Shown piece by piece: positions 43,498 through 52,580 of a stretch of 64,000 nucleotides of DNA. A model generated the notes under the pieces. The model saw nothing but the letters and a program-made list of their open reading frames with translations. It was not told the origin of the DNA and did not search any database. The translations under genes were made by a program, and so were the position numbers. Origin of the DNA: Lachnospiraceae bacterium (lineage in GTDB: Bacteria > Bacillota > Clostridia > Lachnospirales > Lachnospiraceae); assembly GCA_016293925.1 (NCBI GenBank), contig JAEDCX010000002.1, forward strand, positions 38,019 to 102,018, in the 5' to 3' direction. Positions within the stretch are counted from its first letter, which is position 1, and each line of letters begins with the position of its first letter.

Positions 43498-46161
43498 CTA
43501 TCTGTTCAGCTGGGTAAGTCTGTCCTCCACCTGTGCCATCATCTGAGAGTATTTCTCTAATTTTGCCTTCTCCTCCTCAATCTTGGAAGCCGGCGCTTTG
43601 GAGATAAATTTCTCATTATGCAGCATACCGTTCACACGGGCAAGCTCACTCTCCAATCTCGTCTGTTCTTTTCTCAGTCTCTCAATCTCCTGCGCAATAT
43701 CCACCAGCTGGTCAAACGGAATATACAGTGTTGCATTCGGAATCACCACAGATACCGCATCCTCCGCAATGCCGCTCCTGTCCGTACGAATCTCGACCTC
43801 CGACGCATATGCAAGCGGAGCAAAGAACAGTTTTCCTTCCGCAAAAACGTTGCGGATCTCTTCCTGCTCGGAAACGACATAAACCACTGCTTTTTTGCTC
43901 GGTGCCACATTCATCTGTGCCCTTACGTTTCGAATTCCCCGGATTGCCTCCTTCAGAATCTCGATCTCCTTCTCTTCCCGGGTAAAGCTGCGTGCCTCAT
44001 CAACCACCGGCCAGGAGGAGATCATAATGGATTCTTCCTCGCTCTGCAGCGTACAGAAAATCTCCTCCGTAATGAAAGGCATATAGGGATGCAATAATTT
44101 CAGTGCATCTATCAGTACGGTTTTCAGGGTATACAATGCTGCATTCTGGCTCTTCGTATCATCGGAAGCATACAATCTCGGCTTCACCATCTCAATGTAC
44201 CAGTCGCAGAATTCATCCCAGATGAAATCATAGATTTTCTGAACCGCAATACCAAGTTCAAAGTGCTCCATATTATCGGTTACTTCTGTAACAAGATCGT
44301 TCATCTTGGAGATGATCCACCGGTCAACCGGCTGAAGATCATCCCTATCCGGTACGGATACTTCTTTTCCATCCATATTCATCATAATGAAACGGGAGGC
44401 ATTCCATATCTTATTGGCAAAATTCCTGTTTGCTTCCACCCGTTCCATATAGAAACGCATATCATTTCCCGGTGCATTGCCGGTGATCAGGGTCAGACGC
44501 AGAGCATCTGCCCCGTACTGATCAATGATCTCCAACGGATCAATGCCGTTACCGAGTGACTTGGACATCTTGCGTCCCTTGTCATCCCGAACCAGTCCGT
44601 GGAACAGAACCGTGTGAAACGGCTTCTCACCCATCTGCTCATATCCTGAGAAAATCATCCGGATTACCCAGAAGAAAATAATATCATATCCCGTCACAAG
44701 CACATCGGTCGGATAGAAATACTCCAGATCCTCGGTTTTATCCGGCCATCCCAGCGTGGAGAAAGGCCACAGGGCAGAGGAGAACCAGGTATCCAGTGTG
44801 TCCGGATCCTGTTCCAAATGATTCTTACCACACTTCGGGCATATCGCAGGTGCTATCCGGGATACCACAATCTCTCCGCAGTCCTGACAATAGTAAGCAG
44901 GGATTCTGTGTCCCCACCACAGCTGTCTGGAAATACACCAGTCACGAATATTGTCCGTCCAGTTGAAAAAGGTTTTCTCCATTCTCTCCGGAACAAGCCT
45001 GATCTCGCCCTTCTTCACAGCCTCTACCGCCGGTTTGATCAGCTCATCCATCTTCACAAACCACTGCTGCTTGATCATCGGCTCGACGGTTGTGTTACAC
45101 CGGTCATGCGTACCCACATTATGGGAGTAATCCTCAATCTCTACCAGCAGTCCCTGGCGATCCAGTTCCTCCACAATCTTCGCTCTTGCCTCATACCGGT
45201 CAAGTCCAGCATAGATGCCACCGTTTTCATTGATGGTCGCATCATCGTTCAGGATATTGATCTCCGGCAGATGATGACGTTTTCCAACCTCAAAGTCGTT
45301 GGGGTCGTGGGCAGGCGTAATCTTCACAACACCGGTTCCGAATTCCATATCCACATACTCGTCTTCCACAACCGGAATTGCTTTATTCACAATAGGAAGC
45401 CATACACTTCTGCCATGCAGATAGGTATACCGCTCATCATTGGGATTTACCGCAACGGCAGTATCTCCCAGCATCGTCTCGGGACGTGTGGTTGCGAACT
45501 CCAGGAACTCTGTCGTACTGGGCTGACCATTCTTATCTACCAGTGGATATTTGATATGCCAGAAATGTCCGGCCTGTTCTTCATAGATAACCTCTGCATC
45601 AGAGATGGAAGTCTTGCACACCGGACACCAGTTGACAATTCTGGACCCCTTGTAGATCCATCCTTTTTCATGCATCTTGCAGAATACTTCGGTAACGGCT
45701 CTGTTGCAGCCCTCATCCATCGTAAAACGCTCTCTCTGCCAGTCGCAGGAAGAACCCAGTTTCTTCAACTGACTGATAATTCTTCCGCCATATTCTTCCT
45801 TCCACGCCCAGGCACGTTCCAGGAATCCTTCCCGTCCCAGATCTCTCTTATCGATTCCCTGTTTCTTCAGTGTCTCGATAATCTTTACCTCCGTGGCGAT
45901 GCTGGCATGATCTGTACCCGGTTGCCACAATGCGTTGTATCCCTGCATTCTCTTAAAACGGATCAGGATATCCTGCATGGTGGTATCCAGGGCATGCCCC
46001 ATATGCAGCTGTCCGGTAATATTTGGAGGCGGAATGACAATGGTAAACGGCTTCTTACTTCTGTCCACTTCCGCATGAAAATAATTCTTCTCAATCCATT
46101 TTGCATAGATCCGATCCTCAAGTCCATGAGGATCATACTGTTTTGCCAATTCTTTGCTCAT
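43498..46161 (-). CDS. valS: Valyl-tRNA synthetase
   Basis: ValS charges tRNA-Val and edits Thr. The 887-residue class I enzyme has the HIGH-type motif PPNITGQLHMGHAL near residue 48, the KMSKS motif GRKMSKSLGNGIDP and the C-terminal coiled-coil arm typical of ValS. Its predicted promoter (46212-46241) gives a leader of about 45 bases, too short for a T-box element, which many Firmicute valS genes have. Confidence 0.98.
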   Translation of the reverse strand: MSKELAKQYDPHGLEDRIYAKWIEKNYFHAEVDRSKKPFTIVIPPPNITGQLHMGHALDTTMQDILIRFKRMQGYNALWQPGTDHASIATEVKIIETLKKQGIDKRDLGREGFLERAWAWKEEYGGRIISQLKKLGSSCDWQRERFTMDEGCNRAVTEVFCKMHEKGWIYKGSRIVNWCPVCKTSISDAEVIYEEQAGHFWHIKYPLVDKNGQPSTTEFLEFATTRPETMLGDTAVAVNPNDERYTYLHGRSVWLPIVNKAIPVVEDEYVDMEFGTGVVKITPAHDPNDFEVGKRHHLPEINILNDDATINENGGIYAGLDRYEARAKIVEELDRQGLLVEIEDYSHNVGTHDRCNTTVEPMIKQQWFVKMDELIKPAVEAVKKGEIRLVPERMEKTFFNWTDNIRDWCISRQLWWGHRIPAYYCQDCGEIVVSRIAPAICPKCGKNHLEQDPDTLDTWFSSALWPFSTLGWPDKTEDLEYFYPTDVLVTGYDIIFFWVIRMIFSGYEQMGEKPFHTVLFHGLVRDDKGRKMSKSLGNGIDPLEIIDQYGADALRLTLITGNAPGNDMRFYMERVEANRNFANKIWNASRFIMMNMDGKEVSVPDRDDLQPVDRWIISKMNDLVTEVTDNMEHFELGIAVQKIYDFIWDEFCDWYIEMVKPRLYASDDTKSQNAALYTLKTVLIDALKLLHPYMPFITEEIFCTLQSEEESIMISSWPVVDEARSFTREEKEIEILKEAIRGIRNVRAQMNVAPSKKAVVYVVSEQEEIRNVFAEGKLFFAPLAYASEVEIRTDRSGIAEDAVSVVIPNATLYIPFDQLVDIAQEIERLRKEQTRLESELARVNGMLHNEKFISKAPASKIEEEKAKLEKYSQMMAQVEDRLTQLNR

Positions 46162-46211
46162 GTCTGTCTGCTCCTTGAATCCCCGGAAAAGGGATATTTC
46201 TCTACGTTTCG

Positions 46212-46241
46212 ATGATATTGCATGGACTGCCCCTTTGTCAA
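46212..46241 (-). promoter_or_regulatory. valS promoter
   Basis: TTGACA (46236-46241) and TATCAT (46212-46217) are 18 bases apart on the minus strand. Confidence 0.65.
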
Positions 46242-46324
46242 GTAACCATCCCGGCGGAAGCAGGTCGTCATACCGGTTTCTCTTCTTCCGTTCAGATCAT
46301 TTTGTTCCAATCTCTGCAATATAC

Positions 46325-46353
46325 TTGCAATTTGTGCTGTTTTCTGATACAAT
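46325..46353 (+). promoter_or_regulatory. Promoter of the first LytTR regulator
   Basis: TTGCAA (46325-46330) and TACAAT (46348-46353) are 17 bases apart on the plus strand, divergent from valS. Confidence 0.65.
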
Positions 46354-46405
46354 AGTACTACTCCGGGCGGCATTCATACCGTCCACGATCCCAAGTGAGG
46401 TAACC

Positions 46406-47146
46406 ATGTTAACAATTGCAGTTTGTGATGACGATGCGTTTGAAACCATCCTGCTCTCCACCTATATCAAAGAATACCAGAAACAGCATACCGATGTGGA
46501 TATCTATGTGGAGTCCTTCCATTCTTCCCGCAAATTGTGGGAGAAGCTGGACGATGGCACCGTTTATGACATCTATCTTCTGGATATTATTATGCCTGAA
46601 ATCGATGGTCTTGAACTGGGCAAGAAGATTCGCAGTATCACCAACAAGGGAATCATCATCTACCTCACCTCCTCCAAAGAGTATGCCCTGGACGCATATC
46701 AGGTCTATGCAATGCAATATCTTGTGAAGCCCATCGAACAGGAAACCCTGTCCCAGACCATGGACCGGGCCATTGAGTCTCTGGAACCTTCCTGCAGTTC
46801 TTCTTTTGCCGTGAAATCATCGGAAGGAACCATCCGGTTGCATTATGCCTCCATCTGCTATGTGGAATGTCAGCGGCACTCCTTATCAATCTATACATCC
46901 GACGGAAGAAGGATTCCTACCCGCAGTATTCGTGTTCCGTTTGAAACGGCGGTGGAAGAGCTTCTGAACGACCCGCGCTTCGTCCGCATCCACCAGTCCT
47001 ATGTTGTCAATCTTGACTTTGTCAAAAACATGACCAACCAGGCCTTTGAACTTCAGTTCCACAACAAATGCATCACTCTCCCGATCTCCAAAAACAGATT
47101 TCAGAAAGTGAAGAAAGCCTTCTTAGAAAACACCCCGAACCCCTGA
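46406..47146 (+). CDS. LytTR-family response regulator (first)
   Basis: The 246-residue protein has a receiver domain (IAVCDDDAFE, phosphorylated Asp in YLLDIIMPEIDG, the conserved Lys in YLVKPIE) and a LytTR DNA-binding domain (residues 140-240) with RIHQSYVVNLDFVKNM. The ATG at 46406 with GAGGT upstream starts the receiver domain. No histidine kinase is adjacent, so its sensor is encoded elsewhere. Relatives control toxin, competence or bacteriocin genes. Confidence 0.93.
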   Translation: MLTIAVCDDDAFETILLSTYIKEYQKQHTDVDIYVESFHSSRKLWEKLDDGTVYDIYLLDIIMPEIDGLELGKKIRSITNKGIIIYLTSSKEYALDAYQVYAMQYLVKPIEQETLSQTMDRAIESLEPSCSSSFAVKSSEGTIRLHYASICYVECQRHSLSIYTSDGRRIPTRSIRVPFETAVEELLNDPRFVRIHQSYVVNLDFVKNMTNQAFELQFHNKCITLPISKNRFQKVKKAFLENTPNP

Positions 47147-47200
47147 TACTGCTCCGGGTAAAGAAAAACGTTTCCCTTGTAAGCATTTCACCCGTCAAAC

Positions 47201-47232
47201 AAAAAAGCGGAACTACCCTTGGTAACTCCGCT
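47201..47232 (-). terminator. Terminator of the 149-residue protein gene
   Basis: Twelve-base arms with two mismatched pairs (AGCGGAACTACC and GGTAACTCCGCT) are followed by T6 on the minus strand. It also lies after the LytTR gene on the plus strand, where its tail is weak. Confidence 0.8.
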
Positions 47233-47323
47233 CTTATCATACAACAGAATCTGTACATCAATTCCCGCATGCATATCCGCTCATTCTATGCACAACCGAA
47301 CATATATCCCGATACAGCCATCT

Positions 47324-47773
47324 CTATGCAATCATATTCGCCATGTACGAACCGGCAGCGTTCATTCGCTGATACAGACTCGGCTCCTGCTGTGCATTCT
47401 GATTGTCTACCGACAGTGCATCATCCATCATCTCATCCTCAGGTATCATCTGATCCGCTCTGAAATTGTCATCGGGTGCACCGATGACCAGATCCTCAAC
47501 CGCACTCTCATCAGCGGTCTCTTCCTTCTGACCACCGGTGCTCATCACTCGGATCTCATTCATCCGGCTCATACTCATCTGGCTAACCAGAATGTCGGCA
47601 AAATGAGCAGACTGACCGGGTTTCAACGGATTTTCATTTTCCTGTTCCTCCCCAAGATCAACCTGGGAAGCAAGCGCGTCTTCCGGAATCGCAGAGATCT
47701 TATTCATGCTCGCGCGGGAAATCGCATTCGTATTATATACATACGGCTGAAAACCAATCGGTGAAATTCTCAT
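47324..47773 (-). CDS. Unknown 149-residue protein
   Basis: A soluble, acidic, Met-rich protein starting MRISPIGFQPYVYN, with GQSAHFADILVSQMSMSRMNEIRVM in the middle (given here as GQSAHFADILVSQ and MSMSRMNEIRVM) and a disordered C-terminal half ending in SLYQRMNAAGSYMANMIA. It has a good ribosome site (GAGAGGAG), its own promoter (47825-47853) and terminator, so it is a real single-gene unit. I do not recognise a family; the N-terminal pattern suggests a conserved secretion-, flagellum- or cell-surface-associated protein but this is a guess. Confidence 0.75.
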   Translation of the reverse strand: MRISPIGFQPYVYNTNAISRASMNKISAIPEDALASQVDLGEEQENENPLKPGQSAHFADILVSQMSMSRMNEIRVMSTGGQKEETADESAVEDLVIGAPDDNFRADQMIPEDEMMDDALSVDNQNAQQEPSLYQRMNAAGSYMANMIA

Positions 47774-47824
47774 CTGCTGTCTCCTCTCCGACTACGCTCC
47801 TCACGGAATGTGATCTTTTACCAT

Positions 47825-47853
47825 ATTATAGAGCAAGTCAATACAGAATGCAA
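47825..47853 (-). promoter_or_regulatory. Promoter of the 149-residue protein gene
   Basis: TTGCAT (47848-47853) and TATAAT (47825-47830) are 17 bases apart on the minus strand. Confidence 0.6.
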
Positions 47854-47919
47854 GTTTCTTTTTCCGTATGCTCCATCCTGCTCATACCGTCTGTACAGCC
47901 TCTCATTCCGCTTCTGTTT

Positions 47920-48816
47920 CTACCGGAACCGAAGGGTAATGCCTCCCATCGCGCACTCCAGGCTGCAGTTCCATGCCGCATCATTATCAATATGCTTTTC
48001 TGCAGCGATTCCGGCATACTCCCGATGGTCCACCTCGATAGAGCCCATCGCACAGTCAATGTCATAGTTGTAATCCATCTGATCCCCGTCCAGCAGGAAA
48101 TCAATACTTCCCATGGAACATTCCGCAGCGATGGAGCCCCGTATGCTTCCTGTGTAGTCAAAGGATCCCATACCTACCTCTACATACAAATCTCCGAATT
48201 GTCCGGAGCGAATCTCTGCAGAGCCGGCGCCGATCTCAATGTTCGCCACATCCGCCGTTGCTTCTCTCAGGATCAGTTCTCCTGCTCCCAGCGTAATATC
48301 CACGTTCCTCGCCGCCAGCAGGTCAGCCTCGATTTTACCGCCGCCCATCGCCAGCGAGACCGTATCCAGTTCCAATCTCTCCGGAACGTAAATTGTAAGT
48401 TCCACCACCTCATTCAGGAAAAGAATATCATTTCTCTGCATCACACAGAGTTTACCGTCCTCCACGAAGAACTGCAGTTCTCTGGCGTTCTCATATCCAA
48501 TGCGCAGTTCATCCGTATCACTCCTGACAATAGAAACGCATGCACCCTCTACTTCAAGTTCCATGCCGGAGATTGTCTCGTCTGACGCAACGGCAATCCG
48601 ATTGCCCTCACCGGTAATCACTTCGTATTCATCCCGCAGTTCCACTTCATTCAAATGCACAAGGGGCGTGGACACACCAAACGAAAACTCCCCTTCTCTG
48701 GCCCATTTCGTAAAAGTACGTCCGCCTCCCATGCCGATTCCGATGCCCGCAAGTACAATACCAAGTACTGCGCACACGGAGGTAATTATAATAAGTACTT
48801 TCCATCCTTTTTTCAT
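47920..48816 (-). CDS. DUF4097 beta-strand repeat protein, membrane anchored
   Basis: A 298-residue protein with one N-terminal membrane segment (about residues 8-30) and a C-terminal beta-helix of DUF4097/adhesin-like repeats (GGGKIEADLLAARNVDITLGAGEL, seen as repeated G-A/M-G-S/E patterns such as AMGSIEV). In related operons this is the effector or sensor of an envelope-stress-like system. Its ATG overlaps the DUF1700 stop codon. It is the last gene of the PadR operon. Confidence 0.88.
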   Translation of the reverse strand: MKKGWKVLIIITSVCAVLGIVLAGIGIGMGGGRTFTKWAREGEFSFGVSTPLVHLNEVELRDEYEVITGEGNRIAVASDETISGMELEVEGACVSIVRSDTDELRIGYENARELQFFVEDGKLCVMQRNDILFLNEVVELTIYVPERLELDTVSLAMGGGKIEADLLAARNVDITLGAGELILREATADVANIEIGAGSAEIRSGQFGDLYVEVGMGSFDYTGSIRGSIAAECSMGSIDFLLDGDQMDYNYDIDCAMGSIEVDHREYAGIAAEKHIDNDAAWNCSLECAMGGITLRFR

Positions 48817-49520
48817 TATGCTCTACCTCCTCTTCCAAAAAGCCATCTGCAGAACTTACCGATTGCCCTGCCGCACAGCGGAATCAGTTTCACCAATCCG
48901 TATACCGCAAAGAAGAAGCCGAATGCCAGTGCAATCAGGAGAAAACCGGTTCCAAGAACAATCATGCCCGCCGGAGGCGAAATCATCATTTTACCCACAG
49001 ACCACACAATCATCAGAATTCCTGCTGCCAGAACCGCCATGGAAGCACACGCGAACCCGAATACCATGCCGCCCAACGCCACAATCAAAGCACCCAGTAC
49101 ATAGATCAGTCCGATCCACAACGGTGCAGTACAGATAATCGCAATGATCCTGCCGGTGGTCATCTTCCGTACCCGGTCAGTCCCGACATTCTGCGACTGC
49201 CCAGGCACCGATTGGCTCTGCCCCGGCTGACCCTGTACCTGCTGACCCGGCACCGGCTGACCCTGCGCAGCGGATTCCGTCTGTACCCGCTGTTGTGCCT
49301 GCCAGTACCGCAGAACGGCATCCTTATCAATCCCGAGATCTTCCTTTATCTTCTCCGCAACCTTGCCCGGATTCTCCAGTTCACGGATAACCTTTTCCTC
49401 ATTCTCCATCCCGGCATCATCAAAATAATCATTATAATATTGAATTGCTGCCTCCCGCTCTGCCTGCGGGATATCTGCCAGCAGATTATTCAGTCCCGTC
49501 ATAAAATCAATTCTGTTCAC
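48816..49520 (-). CDS. DUF1700 (HAAS) membrane signalling protein
   Basis: A 234-residue protein with the DUF1700 N-terminal helix set (MNRIDFMTGLNNLLADIP, YYNDYFDDAGMENEEKVI), a Gln/Pro/Gly-rich linker (residues 85-115) and three or four membrane helices. In the PadR-DUF1700-DUF4097 arrangement it probably links the regulator to the envelope protein. It overlaps the PadR gene by 14 bases. Confidence 0.9.
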   Translation of the reverse strand: MNRIDFMTGLNNLLADIPQAEREAAIQYYNDYFDDAGMENEEKVIRELENPGKVAEKIKEDLGIDKDAVLRYWQAQQRVQTESAAQGQPVPGQQVQGQPGQSQSVPGQSQNVGTDRVRKMTTGRIIAIICTAPLWIGLIYVLGALIVALGGMVFGFACASMAVLAAGILMIVWSVGKMMISPPAGMIVLGTGFLLIALAFGFFFAVYGLVKLIPLCGRAIGKFCRWLFGRGGRA

Positions 49521-49839
49521 AATTCATTCCTCCTTCCATAATCGCCGTCACCTTATCGGAATATTGCTTCCATTCCTGCCTGTACATAACCAGTTTCCGG
49601 ACGCCCGGTTCCGTCAACCGATAGTACCGTCGGTTACGCCCGGCATACTCCATATCATAGATCTCCAGACAACCGTCCTTCTGCAATCTTCTAAGCACCG
49701 GATATAACGTCGACTCGCTGACTTCTATGATCTGCCTTACTTCCTGCGTGATCTTATACCCATAAGTTCCTTCCTGGTCGTGCGAAACTACAGCAAGAAC
49801 AATTGCATCCAGCAATGTTGCTCCCGTATTAAAAACCAT
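49507..49839 (-). CDS. PadR-family transcriptional repressor
   Basis: A 110-residue winged-helix regulator: ILYPVL-type recognition helix seen as SESTLYPVLRRLQKDG, then YAGRNRRYYRLTEPG. PadR proteins repress their own operon until a ligand binds. A strong promoter and two palindromes (49890-49927) lie directly upstream, so autoregulation of the three-gene operon is likely. Confidence 0.94.
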   Translation of the reverse strand: MVFNTGATLLDAIVLAVVSHDQEGTYGYKITQEVRQIIEVSESTLYPVLRRLQKDGCLEIYDMEYAGRNRRYYRLTEPGVRKLVMYRQEWKQYSDKVTAIMEGGMNCEQN

Positions 49840-49889
49840 ACTGCTTCTCCTTTCTCTGTTTCTTCCTCAATACTATCCTTTTATAATAT

Positions 49890-49927
49890 TATACATTGTA
49901 TAGTATTTGTTTCATGTCGATACTATA
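49890..49927. promoter_or_regulatory. Palindromic operators of the PadR operon
   Basis: TATAGTAT (49899-49906) and ATACTATA (49920-49927) form a perfect eight-base inverted repeat with a 13-base spacer, the right arm covering the -10 box. An overlapping palindrome TATACATTGTATA is at 49890-49902. Both fit PadR-type sites. Confidence 0.65.
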
Positions 49928-49950
49928 TATTATATAATATTGTTTGTCAA
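49922..49950 (-). promoter_or_regulatory. Promoter of the PadR-DUF1700-DUF4097 operon
   Basis: A perfect TTGACA (49945-49950) and TATAGT (49922-49927) are 17 bases apart on the minus strand. Confidence 0.8.
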
Positions 49951-50059
49951 TACATATTTTTATATTGTGTGCTGCGGAGCATGTTTTCTTGCAGCGGAAT
50001 ACAAAACACTGAGTAAACCGCCATATGAGGTGCGTCGCCCAGGATTTTCCCGGAACAAC

Positions 50060-50217
50060 AAAAAAGCAAGCGCTTCTGTTTCCACTCCACAAACCGCTTG
50101 CTCTTCCGAATATCCATATGCTGTTTTCGCCAAACACCATACCTTCCGTAAAATTCATAAAGCCTCCGCAATAACTTGCGAAGGCTCTACAAAAAGGGAC
50201 AAATGAATGTTAAAGGC
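50060..50217 (-). ncRNA. Candidate small RNA
   Basis: In the 551-base gap between the PadR and second LytTR genes, a minus-strand TATAAT (50224-50229, with weak -35 at 50247-50252) precedes a strong hairpin AGCCTTCGCAA/TTGCGGAGGCT (50161-50186) and then a second hairpin AGCAAGCG/CGCTTGCT followed by T6 (50060-50102). This gives a possible transcript of about 155 bases. No good reading frame is seen in it. No known RNA family was recognised. Confidence 0.35.
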
Positions 50218-50332
50218 TTTATCATTATAACAAATAAGTGGATTTCTCTCACTAGGACTATATTACCACAATTCCCGCAAAAATGAAGTGATGTATTCGG
50301 CAGAATTCAAGTCGTTTTCGCCATATTTCACC

Positions 50333-50361
50333 TTGAATCTCTCTTTTTTTCTTGCTATAAT
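50333..50361 (+). promoter_or_regulatory. Promoter of the second LytTR regulator
   Basis: TTGAAT (50333-50338) and TATAAT (50356-50361) are exactly 17 bases apart, 30 bases before the start codon. Confidence 0.7.
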
Positions 50362-50390
50362 AATAACGTAACTTCGGAAAGGGGTAGCTC

Positions 50391-51104
50391 ATGGTATCAA
50401 TAGGTATTTGTGATGACAGTGAGATCGAACTCACCCTACTAAAGAATTTTATCGATAAGCAATTTTGGGAGAAAAAACTCGAATACATCATCTACACTTT
50501 TACCAGCGGAGAAGAATTGGTAGCATATTATCAGGAACATACACTTGATCTTCTTTTTCTGGATATCTATATGAAACAATTGGACGGAATCGAAACGGGA
50601 CGTGCCATTCGTGCACTGGACAAGCGGGTTGAGATCATCTTCTGTACCGCATCCTCCTCCTATGCGCTGGAAAGTTATGATCTGCTGGCTTCCGGCTATC
50701 TGGTGAAACCTTTCGATCCCGAGAAACTGCGCATCCTTGTGGATCGTTTCATAGAGGCCCGCCCACGGTCCGAGCACCGGTATCTTGTGGTCAAGAGCAA
50801 TTATAACAATCGTGTCATCGATCTGAATGACATTGTCCATGTAGAATCCGATGACAAGGTTCTGATGATCTACACCGTTGACGGCGAAGAGATCCGTACC
50901 TACGGCAAGCTGAATGACATTGAGCAAAAACTCGATACCCCCAATTTTCTCCGGTGCCACCAGAGTTTCATCATTAACATGGCGGAGATCAAGTCCGTTG
51001 AGGAGAATGATTTCATGACCACAACCGGTCGCCTCATCCCGATTCGGAAAAGAGAACTTAGGAAGATTAAGAACGAATATCTGGAATATAAGAAAAAACG
51101 CTAA
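50391..51104 (+). CDS. LytTR-family response regulator (second)
   Basis: The 237-residue protein repeats the layout of the first regulator: receiver domain with GICDDSEIE, phosphorylated Asp in LLFLDIYMKQLDG and YLVKPFDP, then a LytTR domain with LRCHQSFIINMAEIKS. AAAGGGG precedes the ATG. No sensor kinase adjoins it. It has its own promoter and terminator. Confidence 0.94.
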   Translation: MVSIGICDDSEIELTLLKNFIDKQFWEKKLEYIIYTFTSGEELVAYYQEHTLDLLFLDIYMKQLDGIETGRAIRALDKRVEIIFCTASSSYALESYDLLASGYLVKPFDPEKLRILVDRFIEARPRSEHRYLVVKSNYNNRVIDLNDIVHVESDDKVLMIYTVDGEEIRTYGKLNDIEQKLDTPNFLRCHQSFIINMAEIKSVEENDFMTTTGRLIPIRKRELRKIKNEYLEYKKKR

Positions 51105-51113
51105 CCGACTAAC

Positions 51114-51166
51114 AACCCCTGCAGACTTCACCGCACAGGTGAATCGATCCGCAGGGGTTCCGTTTT
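51114..51166 (+). terminator. Terminator of the second LytTR gene
   Basis: Nine-base arms AACCCCTGC and GCAGGGGTT enclose a smaller inner stem and are followed by CCGTTTTG. Confidence 0.75.
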
Positions 51167-51191
51167 GATTCCCGTTATGCAGGGATGATAT

Positions 51192-52577
51192 TTATGTTTC
51201 CTGTGATACAATATTGTTCAGCCATATTCCGCTTTTCAGCAGGATAAACCCAATGACACATTTGATCAGATCCGCCAGCTGGACGCACAGAAACATCCAC
51301 ATAATGGGCATATGGGTCAGATGTGCCAGAGCAGTTGCCAGCGGAATGGAAACAACCCAGCAGAAACAGCTGTCAAACAGAAATGTGATAAATGTTTTGC
51401 CCCCGGAACGAATCGTAAAATAGGCTGCATGCAAATAGGCCTGAATCGGGAACACACATGCCGTCACAACAATCAGCTGGGATGCAATCTGCTTCACTTC
51501 ATCCGTTACATTGTAGATTCCGGGGAATAATCTTCCCACCCCGATCATAACCGCGGAAACCACCACACAGCTCAATACAGAGAACGTAATCATCCGATAG
51601 GCGGTGGTTCTGGCGTCCTCCAGATTGCCGGTTCCAAGCTTCTGACCAACAATAATGGCTACACTGCTTCCCAGAGACATAAATACAATATTGAACAGGT
51701 TCGTAATGGTCGAAGCAATGTTCAGTCCGGCAACAACCGATAATCCCCGCACCGAATAACACTGTGTGATCATTGCCTGCCCTGCAGACCAGAGCCCTTC
51801 ATTCAGGAAAAGAGGCGTTCCCTTCGCAATGATTCGGAATGCAAGCTGCTTCGGAATCAACAAACTCCGGTATGCCCCTTCAATAAACCGGTTCTTCTCA
51901 TGGTGAATATGGGTCCACGCCACGATAATGGTCAGTTCCACAAAGCGGGAAATCACCGTAGCGATTGCCGCACCGCGTACCCCCAATTCGGGAGCTCCCA
52001 ATTTACCGAAAATCAGTATATAGTTCAAGCCAAGATTCACAAACACAGCCACCATACCGGCGATCATCGGCAGTACGGTTTCCCCGGTTTCCCGAAGCGT
52101 ACTCACATATGCCTGCACAATCGCAAACGGAAGCATCTGGATCAGCATAATCTTCAGATACTCCCACGCATATTCCGCTGTCCGCACAATATCTGTTCCA
52201 TCCTGGGAATCATGAAGATACAGTCCGATCAGACCTTTCCCCCACAGCATCATGACGGCCAGAAAGATCAGACTCAGGGACAGGCAAACCATCATTTTGA
52301 ACCGGAATGTATTCCGTACCCCCTCATGGTCTCCGTGTCCGTAATATTGCGCCGTAAACACGCCGGCACCGGACACACCGCCAAATACACTGATCATATA
52401 GATAAATAACAGCTGATTCACAATAGCCACGCCGGACATCTGCTCCGTGCCGATTCGTCCGACCATAATATTGTCCAGAAGACTGACAAAATTCGTGATA
52501 CCGTTCTGTATCATAATCGGTACCGCCACAGTCAGCACCATCTTATAGAAAATCTTATCACCAAACAACTTTTTCAT
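51192..52577 (-). CDS. MATE-family efflux transporter
   Basis: A 461-residue membrane protein with about 12 helices and the MATE pattern MVLTVAVPIMIQNGITNFVSLLDN (given in parts as MVLTVAVPIMIQ and NFVSLLDNIMVGRIGTEQM). MATE proteins export drugs or metabolites with Na+ or H+. It starts three bases after the amylase gene stop, so the two are co-transcribed. Confidence 0.93.
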   Translation of the reverse strand: MKKLFGDKIFYKMVLTVAVPIMIQNGITNFVSLLDNIMVGRIGTEQMSGVAIVNQLLFIYMISVFGGVSGAGVFTAQYYGHGDHEGVRNTFRFKMMVCLSLSLIFLAVMMLWGKGLIGLYLHDSQDGTDIVRTAEYAWEYLKIMLIQMLPFAIVQAYVSTLRETGETVLPMIAGMVAVFVNLGLNYILIFGKLGAPELGVRGAAIATVISRFVELTIIVAWTHIHHEKNRFIEGAYRSLLIPKQLAFRIIAKGTPLFLNEGLWSAGQAMITQCYSVRGLSVVAGLNIASTITNLFNIVFMSLGSSVAIIVGQKLGTGNLEDARTTAYRMITFSVLSCVVVSAVMIGVGRLFPGIYNVTDEVKQIASQLIVVTACVFPIQAYLHAAYFTIRSGGKTFITFLFDSCFCWVVSIPLATALAHLTHMPIMWMFLCVQLADLIKCVIGFILLKSGIWLNNIVSQET

Positions 52578-52580
52578 CTC

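Noticed and set aside
44818..46215. A 465-codon open frame on the plus strand opposite valS
   Set aside because: It lies wholly opposite a strongly conserved synthetase, has no ribosome site or recognisable motif, and is explained by the codon pattern of the real gene.
46162..46260. T-box leader in front of valS
   Set aside because: The predicted leader is only about 45 bases and lacks the conserved AGGGTGG-type antiterminator sequence.
49889..50171. Short minus-strand frames of 74-89 codons in the PadR-LytTR gap
   Set aside because: They overlap hairpins and the PadR promoter, have odd composition and no good ribosome site; a non-coding RNA is a better reading.
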